Of a stretch of DNA of 44,243 bases, positions 31,924-41,300 are shown piece after piece; position 1 is the stretch's first letter; each line of letters begins with the position of its first letter. Origin of the DNA: Bdellovibrionales bacterium RIFOXYC1_FULL_37_79 (GTDB lineage Bacteria > Bdellovibrionota > Bacteriovoracia > Bacteriovoracales > Bacteriovoracaceae); NCBI GenBank assembly GCA_001770015.1, contig MEQB01000030.1, forward strand, positions 1 to 44,243, given 5' to 3'. The notes beneath the pieces were generated by a model. The model was not told the DNA's origin. It saw only the letters and a list, made by a program, of their open reading frames with translations, and made no database searches. Both the position numbers and the translations under genes were made by a program.

Positions 31924-33302
31924 AATATGGTCCTTGAGCTTAAGTATTCTAGAATGGCAATTTGCATAAGTATTTGAGTTTGGATATTTGCCAGACGAAC
32001 TTTCCAATCGAGAGTTTTGAGATTAGTTGCCAGTACGTCCGTGATCGTTGATTTTCCTCCTCGGTAGGATTGATAAACGAGCTTGGACATTTGATCGACG
32101 TCATTCACGCCGATTCCAATCACCGAATGTTCTCTTTGTAAATCTTTCAGGTTATTAAGAGTGTTGTTTAGATCGAAGTGGAGATCTTTTTTAAGATTCA
32201 TTTCTTCCGAGGATACTTCCAAAATAGCAGCTTCTTTTTCACCCCGGTTGCTCATAATCAATCCTCCATCCCAAAGTGGCATGGTTAAGTTAACCCCCAC
32301 AATATTTTGACGATGAAATTCGGACTTGGAACCATTGGGGTATTCATATCCGCTTTTGGCATAAATCGAAATTTTAGGCAGAAACGCCCTGGTAACACTT
32401 CGTTTAGCTAGGGTATGTCCTTCTCGCAAAGAATTTAAACGCTGGAGAGCGGGGTTATCAATTGACCAGGCATCGGCTAAAATAGTATCAACATTAATTT
32501 TTTTAAATGAATGTTCATCAATACTGATAATGGTCTGCGGGCGCTCAAGGTCATCTGGTAAAAGTGAAATCATTTTTTTTTCAATGGGCAAGATAATTGG
32601 ATCATGGGTGGTGTCTTTTCCGCTGAGTCGCATAAGGTGGCCTAAATCGCTGGAGAGGTTATTTTGTGCTTCAATAAAACGTGATTTGTAATCCAAGGCT
32701 TCTTTGCGTGATTGAAGATAGTCAAATTGACTGGCCTTTCCGGCTTTAAAATGTTTTGAAATTTCCGTGTGTTGAGCCTGGCTTAATCGCCAGGAATCAA
32801 GAACCAGACGCATTTTTTCAATATTAAGCATCACCTTAAAGAAGGTCGTTTTAACTTCCAGTCGAAGTGATTGCCCCAAGGTTTGTTTTTCACGATCTTT
32901 AGCCATTTTAATTTTTGCCATGGAATCTTGCTGGAGGGAGTTTGCGCCGAAATCGGTTACAAGATAATTGGCACTGACCCCCATGAAATAGGCATTATGC
33001 TTTCCGGTTTGTATTTCTCTCTCGGTAAGTCCAAGTGGAATTGTCATGGTCGGAAGATCCGTGGTGTATTTGTAATTTCCTTCAATATTAAATTGAGGTA
33101 AGGCGTAGCTTCTTATGGCTTTTCTTTTAAAATCTATACCGTCCGCCTGTTGGTTAACGGACTTTAATTTATCTGAGTTTAAAAGTGCGGCTTGAGTTAA
33201 ATCGGCAAGCCCCAGATGGATCTCGCTTGCACCGTAAGAAATCTGCACGATAAGAAAGCAGGTAAATGACCAAATGACTCTCATAGTTCTTGCTTGTTTC
33301 AT
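31920..33302 (-). CDS. TolC-family outer-membrane efflux protein
   Basis: 460 residues from the ATG at 33302, which forms ATGA with the TetR stop; a frame extending to 33326 is less likely. The signal peptide is MKQARTMRVIWSFTCFLIVQISYGA. Two repeats of the OEP domain are visible as long amphipathic helices (LTQAALLNSDKLKSV..., SQAQHTEISKHFKAGKASQFDYLQSRKEAL; then DAWSIDNPALQRLNSLREGH... and GGKSTITDVLATNL). The mid strands GVSANYLVTDFGANSL and VGVNLTMPLWDGGLI insert in the outer membrane. It should trimerise as the exit duct of the adjacent HlyD/ABC system. Length fits the family. Confidence 0.9.
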   Translation of the reverse strand: MKQARTMRVIWSFTCFLIVQISYGASEIHLGLADLTQAALLNSDKLKSVNQQADGIDFKRKAIRSYALPQFNIEGNYKYTTDLPTMTIPLGLTEREIQTGKHNAYFMGVSANYLVTDFGANSLQQDSMAKIKMAKDREKQTLGQSLRLEVKTTFFKVMLNIEKMRLVLDSWRLSQAQHTEISKHFKAGKASQFDYLQSRKEALDYKSRFIEAQNNLSSDLGHLMRLSGKDTTHDPIILPIEKKMISLLPDDLERPQTIISIDEHSFKKINVDTILADAWSIDNPALQRLNSLREGHTLAKRSVTRAFLPKISIYAKSGYEYPNGSKSEFHRQNIVGVNLTMPLWDGGLIMSNRGEKEAAILEVSSEEMNLKKDLHFDLNNTLNNLKDLQREHSVIGIGVNDVDQMSKLVYQSYRGGKSTITDVLATNLKTLDWKVRLANIQTQILMQIAILEYLSSRTIL

Positions 33303-33925
33303 TGATGAAACCCTTTTATTAAACAATTAATACGTTCTTTAATTGCCTGATCACAGAGGATATCTTCCACCAGTTTCCCCGGTATAGGTAAAATTGAAAA
33401 ACCTAATTGACGTTTGAAAACTTCCGCCAACATGGGAATGATGGCGGTGGATGCCATCAGGGGAGGGATAATATTGTAGTTGTGGGTGTTTTTTATCTCG
33501 TGACATTTTTTGGCGTCGTTTATCAGATCGTTAATCATAAACAGGTGCCGGTGGAAGTTTTTTTGGACATAACGGATAACCGTTTTATCACCATTTAAGA
33601 CATCTTTCATAAGGGAAAAGACGAGCTCCCGGTTGTCACGAATCCACTGGCCTAACACAAATAAAACGTCAGTTAAATTGGTTAAAGGGGATTTTTCTTT
33701 GGCAATATCCATCTTCAGTTTGAGAAAAAAATCTTCATATATTTCTTGAAGAAGTTGTGCCATGAAGTCATTTTTATTTTTGAAATAATAATTAAACATT
33801 CCTAGGTTGACCTTGGCCTTGGTTGCCACCATTCGGAGAGTCAGTCCGGATACGCCATATTTGGGTAAAAGTTTTCTTCCGGCATTTAGGAGTGCTTGAT
33901 TGGTATTGTTTGAAGGCCTGGACAT
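33299..33925 (-). CDS. TetR/AcrR-family repressor, CecR-like
   Basis: 208 residues with the N-terminal TetR helix-turn-helix (ALLNAGRKLLPKYGVSGLTLRMVATKAKVNLGMFNYYFKNKNDF, ~10-53), followed by a helical ligand domain. The gene leads an operon of TolC, HlyD, two ATPases and two permeases, matching the E. coli cecR(ybiH)-ybhGFSR layout, so autoregulation plus control of the pump is likely. A 20-bp palindrome sits just upstream (33947-33966). Its stop overlaps the TolC start. AAGGAG lies about 12 bases upstream of the ATG, a long spacing. Confidence 0.88.
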   Translation of the reverse strand: MSRPSNNTNQALLNAGRKLLPKYGVSGLTLRMVATKAKVNLGMFNYYFKNKNDFMAQLLQEIYEDFFLKLKMDIAKEKSPLTNLTDVLFVLGQWIRDNRELVFSLMKDVLNGDKTVIRYVQKNFHRHLFMINDLINDAKKCHEIKNTHNYNIIPPLMASTAIIPMLAEVFKRQLGFSILPIPGKLVEDILCDQAIKERINCLIKGFHQ

Positions 33926-33946
33926 AAAATTATATTTCTCCTTTTT

Positions 33947-33966
33947 AATTATACTATCGTATAATT
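33947..33966. promoter_or_regulatory. 20-bp palindrome, probable TetR-family operator
   Basis: AATTATAC-TATC-GTATAATT is a perfect 8+8 inverted repeat around a 4-base spacer, 22 bases upstream of the repressor ATG. A partly matching TATAGTTATAA lies at 33976-33986. Position and symmetry fit a TetR dimer site that represses the efflux operon. Confidence 0.6.
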
Positions 33967-34108
33967 ATATGGCTGTATAGTTATAACATAATTTCTAGCA
34001 TGTAAAATATTTTATTTTCTAAAAGTAATTGTAATCACATGAAAAGTTGAGATATGTGATAAGGTATTTATAAAAAGATCACTATTAAAATCCCAAACAG
34101 CCAAATTG

Positions 34109-34152
34109 AAAAGGCCTTAATATTATGCATAGATGGTAATACTAAGGCCTTT
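34109..34152. terminator. Stem-loop AAAGGCCTTA/TAAGGCCTTT, weak terminator
   Basis: Ten-base arms at 34110-34119 and 34143-34152 pair perfectly, with ATATT/AATAC extending the stem toward a loop. Only short T runs follow on either strand, so termination would be weak. On the minus strand it lies just after the stop of the gene remnant at 34180-34335 and was probably that gene's terminator. Confidence 0.55.
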
Positions 34153-34179
34153 AATTCAACCTAAGCGCTTTTGATTAAC

Positions 34180-34335
34180 TTACGGACGCATTACCGGAAG
34201 AAAATCCAGCGTCTTTAAGTAATGTTCAACTTTGGTGGAAAGGCTTTGGGTCAGGTAATCATGAATGATGATTCTATCCAATCCATAGAGTTTAATGGTA
34301 TCTTGATTGGCATCGTCTGGTATGGCGGAAATTGT
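34180..34335 (-). pseudogene. C-terminal remnant of a lost gene
   Basis: On the minus strand the 51 codons between the in-frame stops at 34336-34338 and 34180-34182 read like the end of a real protein (IPDDANQDTIKLYGLDRIII, then HDYLTQSLSTKVEHYLKTLD and FLPVMRP) with normal residue balance and helix patterning. There is no start codon except Met49 and no upstream extension, and a terminator-like hairpin follows. I do not recognise the family. The simplest reading is the tail of a gene whose 5' part was deleted when the trypsin gene's 3' end was joined here. It lies in the 565-bp gene-poor stretch 33926-34490. Confidence 0.4.
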
Positions 34336-34435
34336 TTAATGGAATGACTATGCCAATTGTTGTGCAATCTAAAGACCAAATATTTAAATTGATATTTGCA
34401 AAGAAAAGTTCGTGGCCAAGAATTGATTTAGACCA

Positions 34436-34477
34436 AAAAGCTTTGCTGATCGATCTTGTGATAGATGATCAGCAAAG
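34436..34477 (-). terminator. Rho-independent terminator of the trypsin gene
   Basis: The arms CTTTGCTGATC (34441-34451) and GATCAGCAAAG (34467-34477) form a perfect 11-bp stem with a 15-base loop. Reading leftward it is followed by CTTTTT. It begins 14 bases after the trypsin stop. Confidence 0.85.
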
Positions 34478-34490
34478 GTAGTTTAGAAAA

Positions 34491-35294
34491 TTATTCGTTT
34501 GAGATATTATTATTAACCCAATCAACAAAATTACTGACTCGGGTGTAAACACCGTAAAAATTAGGTCTGGCACATCCCTGGCCCCAGCTTACAACGCCGG
34601 TGAGATGGGGAACTTGGTCAGAATTATAAACCACCAGAGGACCGCCACTATCACCTTGACAGGAATCTTTACCACCTTGAGGATAGCCAGCACAGACCAT
34701 GGAATCAATAATGCTGTCTTCACCATAAGATGCTTGGCATTCACTGTTGGTAACAACTGGAACATTTACATTATAAAGTTTCCCCGGGCCAACCCAGGCG
34801 GTTTCTTTCAATAGGCCATAGCCGATTACGGTGGCAAGTAAGCCAGGATTAGAAAGTTCTTCGGTTTCAGCATCAAGCATTTTTACGGTTGCTTGGATAC
34901 TTGGTTTTTCGAGCTGAATGAGTGCAATATCGTTGGTCTGTTTGGTTGGATCATAAAGGTTATGTACAATAATTTTTTTGGCAGCAATTCTCTCGCCGAC
35001 GGTATCATCGGAAAGATTATGTCTTCCCAGAACCAGATCAACGTTGGAAGCACTTGCATCGACCACACAATGTGCAGCCGTAAGTACCCAGTCTGGCCGG
35101 ATCAGACTACCACCACAAAATTGTCCATAATGGGCGTTTGAACTCTGGGAGCTAACAAGGGCCACCATCCACGGATAGGCTCCCACATTGGCTTCTTGTC
35201 CACCAACAATTTTATCGTTGTGAGAATAAGATGAAAAAACAGGGGTAATGATCAAGAGTGAAAAAGCAGTGAGAATCAGGAACAAAGGTTTCAT
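34491..35294 (-). CDS. Exported trypsin (S1A, chymotrypsin fold)
   Basis: 267 residues resembling animal-type trypsin. A signal peptide (MKPLFLILTAFSLLIITPVFS) and a very short propeptide lead to the activation site K28-IVGG (29-32). The triad is LTAAHC (His75), NDIAL (Asp122) and GDSGGP (Ser216). Asp210, six residues before Ser216 (Asp189 in chymotrypsin numbering), predicts cleavage after Lys/Arg. Cysteines 60/76, 186/201 and 212/236-like positions fit the standard disulfides. AAGGAAG precedes the ATG. Activation needs only one tryptic cut, so auto-activation is possible. Monocistronic with its own terminator. Confidence 0.93.
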   Translation of the reverse strand: MKPLFLILTAFSLLIITPVFSSYSHNDKIVGGQEANVGAYPWMVALVSSQSSNAHYGQFCGGSLIRPDWVLTAAHCVVDASASNVDLVLGRHNLSDDTVGERIAAKKIIVHNLYDPTKQTNDIALIQLEKPSIQATVKMLDAETEELSNPGLLATVIGYGLLKETAWVGPGKLYNVNVPVVTNSECQASYGEDSIIDSMVCAGYPQGGKDSCQGDSGGPLVVYNSDQVPHLTGVVSWGQGCARPNFYGVYTRVSNFVDWVNNNISNE

Positions 35295-35468
35295 GTAACT
35301 TCCTTGTTGAGTTAATTTTGAAAAATCATAGCTTCAGTTATTTATTTTTACACATAACATTTTCTTACATTTAGGTGAAATGATCAAAAAATTAAAATTT
35401 TGGTTCGAAAAAATAAATGGCAAAAAAACAACTGATTTCACAAAAAAGAAAATTTACAATGAAGATAA

Positions 35469-36095
35469 CTACTCGATTATTTCAGCTTTTATAATATAAT
35501 CCAGCTTGGGAAAATTGTTATTTAAAAATTTATTACCTTCACTTTCAATTTGCATTTGTTGGTAGGAGGGGGCTTCACCATATTCGCTGTAGAGTTTTGA
35601 AATGATCTCCATTCCCTCACTGACCGTGCAAAGTGGACTAAACCCCATGGAATCCAGTCTTTGATTATCAACTAAATTGATAAACAGCTGGGTGGTCCTG
35701 GTATGAGGTCCGGCTGTTGCAAAAGACAAGGTTCCTTTGAGGTTGGAATTTTTGACGGGGTCATCACTGATTTTAGCATCTTTCCACAAAAGGTTGGTTT
35801 GCGGATCACCGGAAATTCCAAATTGAACAACGAAATTTGGTACATATCTAAAAAATCTAACGTCATTAAAAAAACCAATATTAACCAAATGGTAAAGCCG
35901 GTTGGCACCCAGCGGTGCCCAATCCTTATGGCATGTTAGAAAAAAAACACCTTTGGAGGTGGATACTTTTATTTTAAATGAATTGGGTGCTTCCTTTGAT
36001 GGTGAGATTTGGCTCAAATCATTTTTATTATTTATTTTTTGATTATTCATACAAGAAATAAAAACTGCTAGACATGAAAGTATAATCCATTTCAT
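35469..36095 (-). CDS. Cyclophilin-type peptidyl-prolyl isomerase, lipoprotein
   Basis: 208 residues from the ATG at 36095, preceded by AAGGAG with a 7-base spacer; a longer frame to 36161 would run into the upstream PilZ gene and lacks a signal peptide. MKWIILSCLAVFISC ends in a lipobox-like Cys15. The cyclophilin domain carries FFNDVRFFRYVPNFVVQFG (the FxRxxxxFxxQxG core), GTLSFATAGPHTRTTQLFIN (catalytic/substrate loop) and LDSMGFSPLCTVSEGMEII (FGxV-like region). It probably folds exported proteins at the envelope. It starts 23 bases after the PilZ gene, likely in one operon. Confidence 0.9.
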   Translation of the reverse strand: MKWIILSCLAVFISCMNNQKINNKNDLSQISPSKEAPNSFKIKVSTSKGVFFLTCHKDWAPLGANRLYHLVNIGFFNDVRFFRYVPNFVVQFGISGDPQTNLLWKDAKISDDPVKNSNLKGTLSFATAGPHTRTTQLFINLVDNQRLDSMGFSPLCTVSEGMEIISKLYSEYGEAPSYQQMQIESEGNKFLNNNFPKLDYIIKAEIIE

Positions 36096-36117
36096 GAGGA
36101 TACTCCTTTGGGCCAGC

Positions 36118-37449
36118 TTAGATCGGCTTGGCGTCAGTGTCGATAAATTTATTGGCAACATATTTTTCTATGAATTTTCGATCATCTTCGGACAAACCGA
36201 TGAAAGTGATTCCTGATTTTATCCGCTTGCGATTGCTGATGGTTTTAAAACTGGTATCCCGGCACCAAATCACTTTACCGCTGCAAGAAATATCATTTCC
36301 ATCAATGTGAAATGAGAGTGCTTTAACTAATGTTCCTGGAGTGAAGTTTTGGAGATCCTTATTGGCAAGTCCCACCATGATTCCGCCATCGCTTATCCCT
36401 AAGGCTTCTCTGACAAAGCACTTTACTTTTCCTCTTAAAAAAAGATGAAGAGTGACTTTAAATTTTTCTACCGGGAGAAATTGTAGCCTTTTGCTTTTTC
36501 TTCTTTCAATTTTCCAGATAATATCGGGAGGTTTGGTTTGCAGGCTCTGACCGACCAATTGCTGTTTAAGGTTTTCAATATAAAAATAGATACCGCCATC
36601 TTGATGATTGCCTCTGAAAAAGAGTACTTTTTCATTATCATTGATTATTTTTTCCAGGCTAGTGTTGAGTGAAATTGAAAATTTGTTTTGACATATTCCA
36701 ATCACTGTTTTGTCTACAAATTCCTCCGATTTTGTCCAATAGTTGATAACTGGAGATAATTCACAAATATCCTTCATAATCGCCTCTCTTTCCAGGATAT
36801 TGGTGATTTTTTGTGCCGAGGCATCCATCTCTTCATCTTGTTTGGTTTCAAACCAATTTTTAAATTTGCGCTCTGGTGTGCCAGGGCCAATAGCCTTTAG
36901 TTCATCAGCTTCGCTAAATGATTTCCGTCGATTATAAAGTTGTTCTTCAAAAAAACTATTGGGCTTAAGTTCAGGCAAAGCAGTGGAAGCTTTTTGAATT
37001 TCCTTGGGTGCAAGTTTTTTGCGGTCATAGATATCATATTTAATATCTGTGGCCAGTTCGATGGCACCAAAGTAGCTATCGGCCATTTTTCTAAAGGCTT
37101 CTTGCGCTTGGGTGATCCTTATAAATTTAATTCTTTTGGAAAGTCCCATGATAATGTCGGGGGCAATGATGGCGATGGGAGTGAAACTATCCTCAAAGCG
37201 TTTAACAAATTTTCTAAGTTTTATGATTTTTGATTCCAATTGATCGGTGTAGGCAAAAAACCAGACAATAATGGTATTTTTTATTCCAGCAGGTAATAAT
37301 GTATCAGTAGGCATTTCGGGGATTTCGATAATTTCATATTTGTCTGGAGTGACATTTAATCCATCCACCAACGTGAGTGATGCTGCTTCTTCAATAATTT
37401 TTCTGGGCTGTGGGTTGTTATAGGGATTTATTAATAAAATTTGTCTCAT
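36118..37449 (-). CDS. PilZ-domain protein with divergent N-terminal region
   Basis: 443 residues, cytoplasmic. The last ~120 residues form a PilZ c-di-GMP-binding domain: IERRKSKRLQFLP (the RRxxxR-type motif), a short beta barrel, and GISDGGIMVG in place of the usual D/N-x-S-x-x-G motif. The N-terminal ~140 residues (MRQILLINPYNNPQPRKIIEEAASL..., then FAYTDQLESKIIKLRKFVKRFEDSFTPIAIIAP) suggest a receiver-like alpha/beta fold without clear phospho-acceptor. A Glu/Lys-rich helical linker lies between. The target of c-di-GMP control is unknown. It lies directly upstream of the cyclophilin gene. Confidence 0.8.
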   Translation of the reverse strand: MRQILLINPYNNPQPRKIIEEAASLTLVDGLNVTPDKYEIIEIPEMPTDTLLPAGIKNTIIVWFFAYTDQLESKIIKLRKFVKRFEDSFTPIAIIAPDIIMGLSKRIKFIRITQAQEAFRKMADSYFGAIELATDIKYDIYDRKKLAPKEIQKASTALPELKPNSFFEEQLYNRRKSFSEADELKAIGPGTPERKFKNWFETKQDEEMDASAQKITNILEREAIMKDICELSPVINYWTKSEEFVDKTVIGICQNKFSISLNTSLEKIINDNEKVLFFRGNHQDGGIYFYIENLKQQLVGQSLQTKPPDIIWKIERRKSKRLQFLPVEKFKVTLHLFLRGKVKCFVREALGISDGGIMVGLANKDLQNFTPGTLVKALSFHIDGNDISCSGKVIWCRDTSFKTISNRKRIKSGITFIGLSEDDRKFIEKYVANKFIDTDAKPI

Positions 37450-37586
37450 ATACTAATAATCTTTACCGGAATCTTAACTTGGTAATCCTGATAATAGTAT
37501 ATAGCAATTTATTATTTATGGAAGGTTTATGCTTCATGGAAAACAAAAAGAAATGGGCATTACAAGACAAAAACGGTCTAACAATG

Positions 37587-38189
37587 TCAAGCTAGTTTTC
37601 TGGCAATAATTGAAACCACTGCGCTTTTTCCAAAGTGACCAATGCCTTCACGTATCTCTTTAATGTGTTCTTTTTGCACTTCAAAATGTAAATGAGAAAG
37701 CTCTTTTTTCAGTTCGCTCAGGCTCATAAACAAATCCAGTTCCTTGGGACCCCCTGTATCAAATTGCAGCTGATCCACCGTGTAAGCTTCGAGGATATAT
37801 ACTCCACCTACTTTTAATGCTTTTTCAATTCTGTGATGCATTTTTATTCTTTCATCCGGATACATATGGGCAAATATATTAATGATAGCGTCCCATTGAT
37901 TTTCTTCCTGGGGATAAAACTTTAAATCATCACAGATGGTATCCAGGTGCAAGCCAAGTTCTAATGCCCATCGAGTGGCCTTGTTTAGACCAACTATGGA
38001 TTGATCAATTGCCGTGACTTTAAAACCATTTTTTAAAAGAAAAATAGCATTTCTTCCTTCACCTTCACCCAGACTGAGAATACGGTTTCCGGAAGTTATG
38101 GTATGCAAATTTTCTTTTAGAAAACTATTTGGTTCTCTACCATAAACAAATTCACTGCTTCCATATTTTTTGTTCCATTTATCATCCAT
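37587..38189 (-). CDS. Class I SAM-dependent methyltransferase, TehB-like
   Basis: 200 residues. Motif I LSLGEGEGRNAIFLLKNGF is the SAM-binding Gly loop, preceded by the TehB/thiopurine-type N-terminus WNKKYGSSEFVYGREPNSFL. VTAIDQSIVGLNKA is motif II, and ALKVGGVYILEAYT is the later strand. The late FDTGGPKEL and EIREGIGHFGKSAVV segments recall members that act on small substrates (tellurite or sulfur/nitrogen compounds). Substrate unknown. No Shine-Dalgarno is evident before the ATG at 38189. It is divergent from the peptide synthetase by 157 bases. Confidence 0.85.
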   Translation of the reverse strand: MDDKWNKKYGSSEFVYGREPNSFLKENLHTITSGNRILSLGEGEGRNAIFLLKNGFKVTAIDQSIVGLNKATRWALELGLHLDTICDDLKFYPQEENQWDAIINIFAHMYPDERIKMHHRIEKALKVGGVYILEAYTVDQLQFDTGGPKELDLFMSLSELKKELSHLHFEVQKEHIKEIREGIGHFGKSAVVSIIARKLA

Positions 38190-38283
38190 TGCACTAGATT
38201 AACTTTTTTAATTTGATATGGAAACATGTTGCCGTTCAAGATCAGGCTCGGAGAAAGTTTATTTTCTTGTTTCATGACATGAT

Positions 38284-38304
38284 TTTGAGTGTCAAACACT
38301 AAAA
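38284..38304. promoter_or_regulatory. 21-bp imperfect palindrome upstream of the peptide synthetase
   Basis: TTTG-AGTGT-CAA-ACACT-AAAA pairs as TTT/AAA plus AGTGT/ACACT with one mismatched position on each side. It is 43-63 bases before the synthetase ATG and in the shared region with the divergent methyltransferase, so it could be an operator. No -35/-10 pair is certain nearby. Confidence 0.3.
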
Positions 38305-38346
38305 GTTGTTTTATAAAAATGCACGCCCATCTTTTTAGGAACATAT

Positions 38347-41300
38347 ATGACTTTAAATAGAATTTTTCAGGAAGCTGTCTTAAATTTTCCAGGCCATGTT
38401 GCAATTGATGTACCCTCTTTGGATAAAAATAAAAACAGATTAAAATTTACTTATAATGAGATTGATAATTTAAGCAATTTTTTATGTCAAAAAATCCATT
38501 CATTTATAAAAAAAGATTCAGTGGTTGCCATCAGTCTTCCCCGAGATTCCCATTATATTTATGTCGCCGAGCTGGCAGTTTTAAAATGTGGGGGAGCTTA
38601 TACTGTAATCGATGCAAGTTTTCCAAAAGCACGAGGTGAATTTATCCTTAATGATTCAAAAGCAGTGCTTTTAATAACCAATAATAATTTATTAAATTTT
38701 AGCCCTGCTAAAACTATCAATATTAATATAATCGATAAACAGAATAATTGCGCAGTGGCTTATAAATCCCCCGAGTGGTTAGACGCTAATTGCCTTGCCT
38801 ATCTTATTTATACCTCAGGCACTACCGGTCATCCTAAAGGAGTTATGATAGAACATAGAAGCGTTACCAATTTGGTTCTATCCGATCGAGATTATTTCAA
38901 ACTTGCACCTAAGGTACGCATCGCTCAAACTTCATCTAATTCTTACGATTCGTCGGTGGAAGAGATATGGCTGGCGTTTGGGTGTGGAGGTACTCTGGTG
39001 GTGGCTAGCGACGATGTCGTCCGTTTAGGACCAGATCTTGGTAAGTGGCTTCAAGATGAGAAAATAAATGTTTTATGTCCTCCACCCACTCTTTTAAGAA
39101 TGGGAGTATCTGGTAATCCCCAAAAAGATTTTCCCGATTTACAATTACTGTATGTGGGAGGTGAGGCACTTCCTTTGGAAATTGTAGAAAAATGGGCACC
39201 TGGAAGATGGTTAGAAAATGGCTACGGACCGACGGAGTGCTCAATTACCATTACTAGAGCAAGAGTTTTTGAAAATTACCCGGTTACTATTGGTAGTCCA
39301 GTAGTGAATAATTTGGCCCATGTCCTTGACAGTAATTTATGTGAAGTGGCGGAAGGATCGGAAGGTGAGTTGTGTATATCTGGAGTGGCACTCGCACGAG
39401 GCTATTTGAATAAACCGGAACTAACTTCTGATAAATTTATTCAACATCCTAAATTGGGAAGAATCTATCGAACGGGAGATTTAGTTTCACGAAATAGTGA
39501 CAATCTTTTGATTTATCATGGCAGGATCGATTCGCAGGTAAAACTGCGTGGATATCGCATTGAACTTGGTGCTATTGAAACAGCTATTAAAGAAAATTCG
39601 CAAGTACAAGATGCCGCTTGTAAGGTTCAAGAAACGCCTAGGGGACAAATTCTGGTGGGTTATATAATTCCCCATGAAGAGGTTGATTTTACCCAGATAA
39701 AAGAAAACCTTTTGAAAAAGCTTCCCAGCTACATGATTCCTAATTATTTTTTGCTTATTAATGAAATGCCGATATCTTTAAGTAGCGGAAAATTAAATCG
39801 AAGTGCTTTACCTGATTATGAAGTAAAGATTACTTCAGCCAACAGAAAAATGGTGCTACCTGAAAGCCAACTTGAGATAGTCATTGCTAATGAAATAAAA
39901 AAAGTTCTTCATATATCCGAAGATATTTCTGTCCATGATAATTTTTTTGAAATTGGTGGAGATTCGTTAAGTGCTGCTATGGTGATTTCGGGACTAAGGT
40001 GTAATGAATTGACTTCGGTGCTTACGGTAAGAGACCTGTATGATGGGCAAACCGTCTTTGAATTATGTAAAAAAGCAATTAAAAGGCAACCACAACAAGT
40101 TAGTGAAGACGTTCTCATTGAAGGAAAACCAATCACGGTGACTATCGTACAGTTGATCTGGATTTTATTCAGAGTTCTTTCAGCTGGAGTCTGTGGTTAT
40201 TTTCTTATGTATCATGTAATGCCATTTTTCTTTTTATCATTTGGGATTTATTTATCGGTAATTATTATTCCAATGCTGCTTTTATTTTTAACGTTTTTAT
40301 ATATTCCTTTTTCGATGTTAACTACGGCCATTTTAAAGCAGGCTTTGATTGGGACCTACAAGGAGGAATCCTATCCAATCTGGGGTAGTATGTATTTAAA
40401 AAATTGGATTGTGACTCAGTCTGTGCGACTGGTTCCTTTAAATTTAGTCGATGGAACTATTTTTAAAAATTTCTTTTTGAAAACCATGGGGGTTAATATT
40501 GGCAAAAATGTGTATTTTCAAAAAGGTGCTAATGTCATTATGGGAGGATGGGATTTACTCACAATTGGGGATAATGTGACTATCGGTCGGGAAGCTTCAG
40601 TCCGTACCATGGATTTTCAATATGGTAAAATAGTTTTTGGTAAGATTGAAATTGGAAATAACTGCACGATAGAAACCAGGGCTTCAATGTCCATTCATTC
40701 TAAAATGCAAGATAATTCAAAACTAACAGGCCTATCAATGCTAGAATCTTTTGGGGTTATTCCCGAAAATGAAGTTTGGGAAGGTGTCCCGGCTACCTAT
40801 AAGGACAAAAATGGTGACCCTCCTCATGATATGGTTAAATGTCAAAAACTATCTTCAATCAAGCATGGATTAATTTTGATTTCACTTCGGATACTTATGT
40901 ATTTGTTCACCTATATACATGTCCCTTTGATTGCAGGACTAGCTATTTGGTATTGGCGCATTGATGCAGCTAAAGTGCTTAGTTGGATATTCGCCAATAG
41001 TTTTTCACTGGAATCTGTCTATGCTTTCTCGGTAATTGCCGTGATATTTTGCTTCATACGTTTAATTTTGCAAGCAATGTTTTGCAGAATACTCGGTCCG
41101 ATAAAACCTGGTTACTACTGTCGCTATGGGACAAAATATATTCACATGTGGTTAAAAGATATGATGGTTGAACTGGCCGGGAATACGCTGAGTGGAACAT
41201 TATTTTGGCCTTATTGGCTTAGACTGGCAGGGATGAAAATTGGAAAAAATTGTGAGATTAGCACTATCATGAATGTAGTTCCAGAATTAGTGAAAATTGA

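Noticed and set aside
34344-34484. 46-codon plus-strand frame
   Set aside because: It covers the perfect hairpin that terminates the trypsin gene and has no ribosome binding site.
37518-37595. 25-codon plus-strand frame before the methyltransferase end
   Set aside because: It overlaps the methyltransferase 3' end, has no promoter evidence and a low-information sequence.
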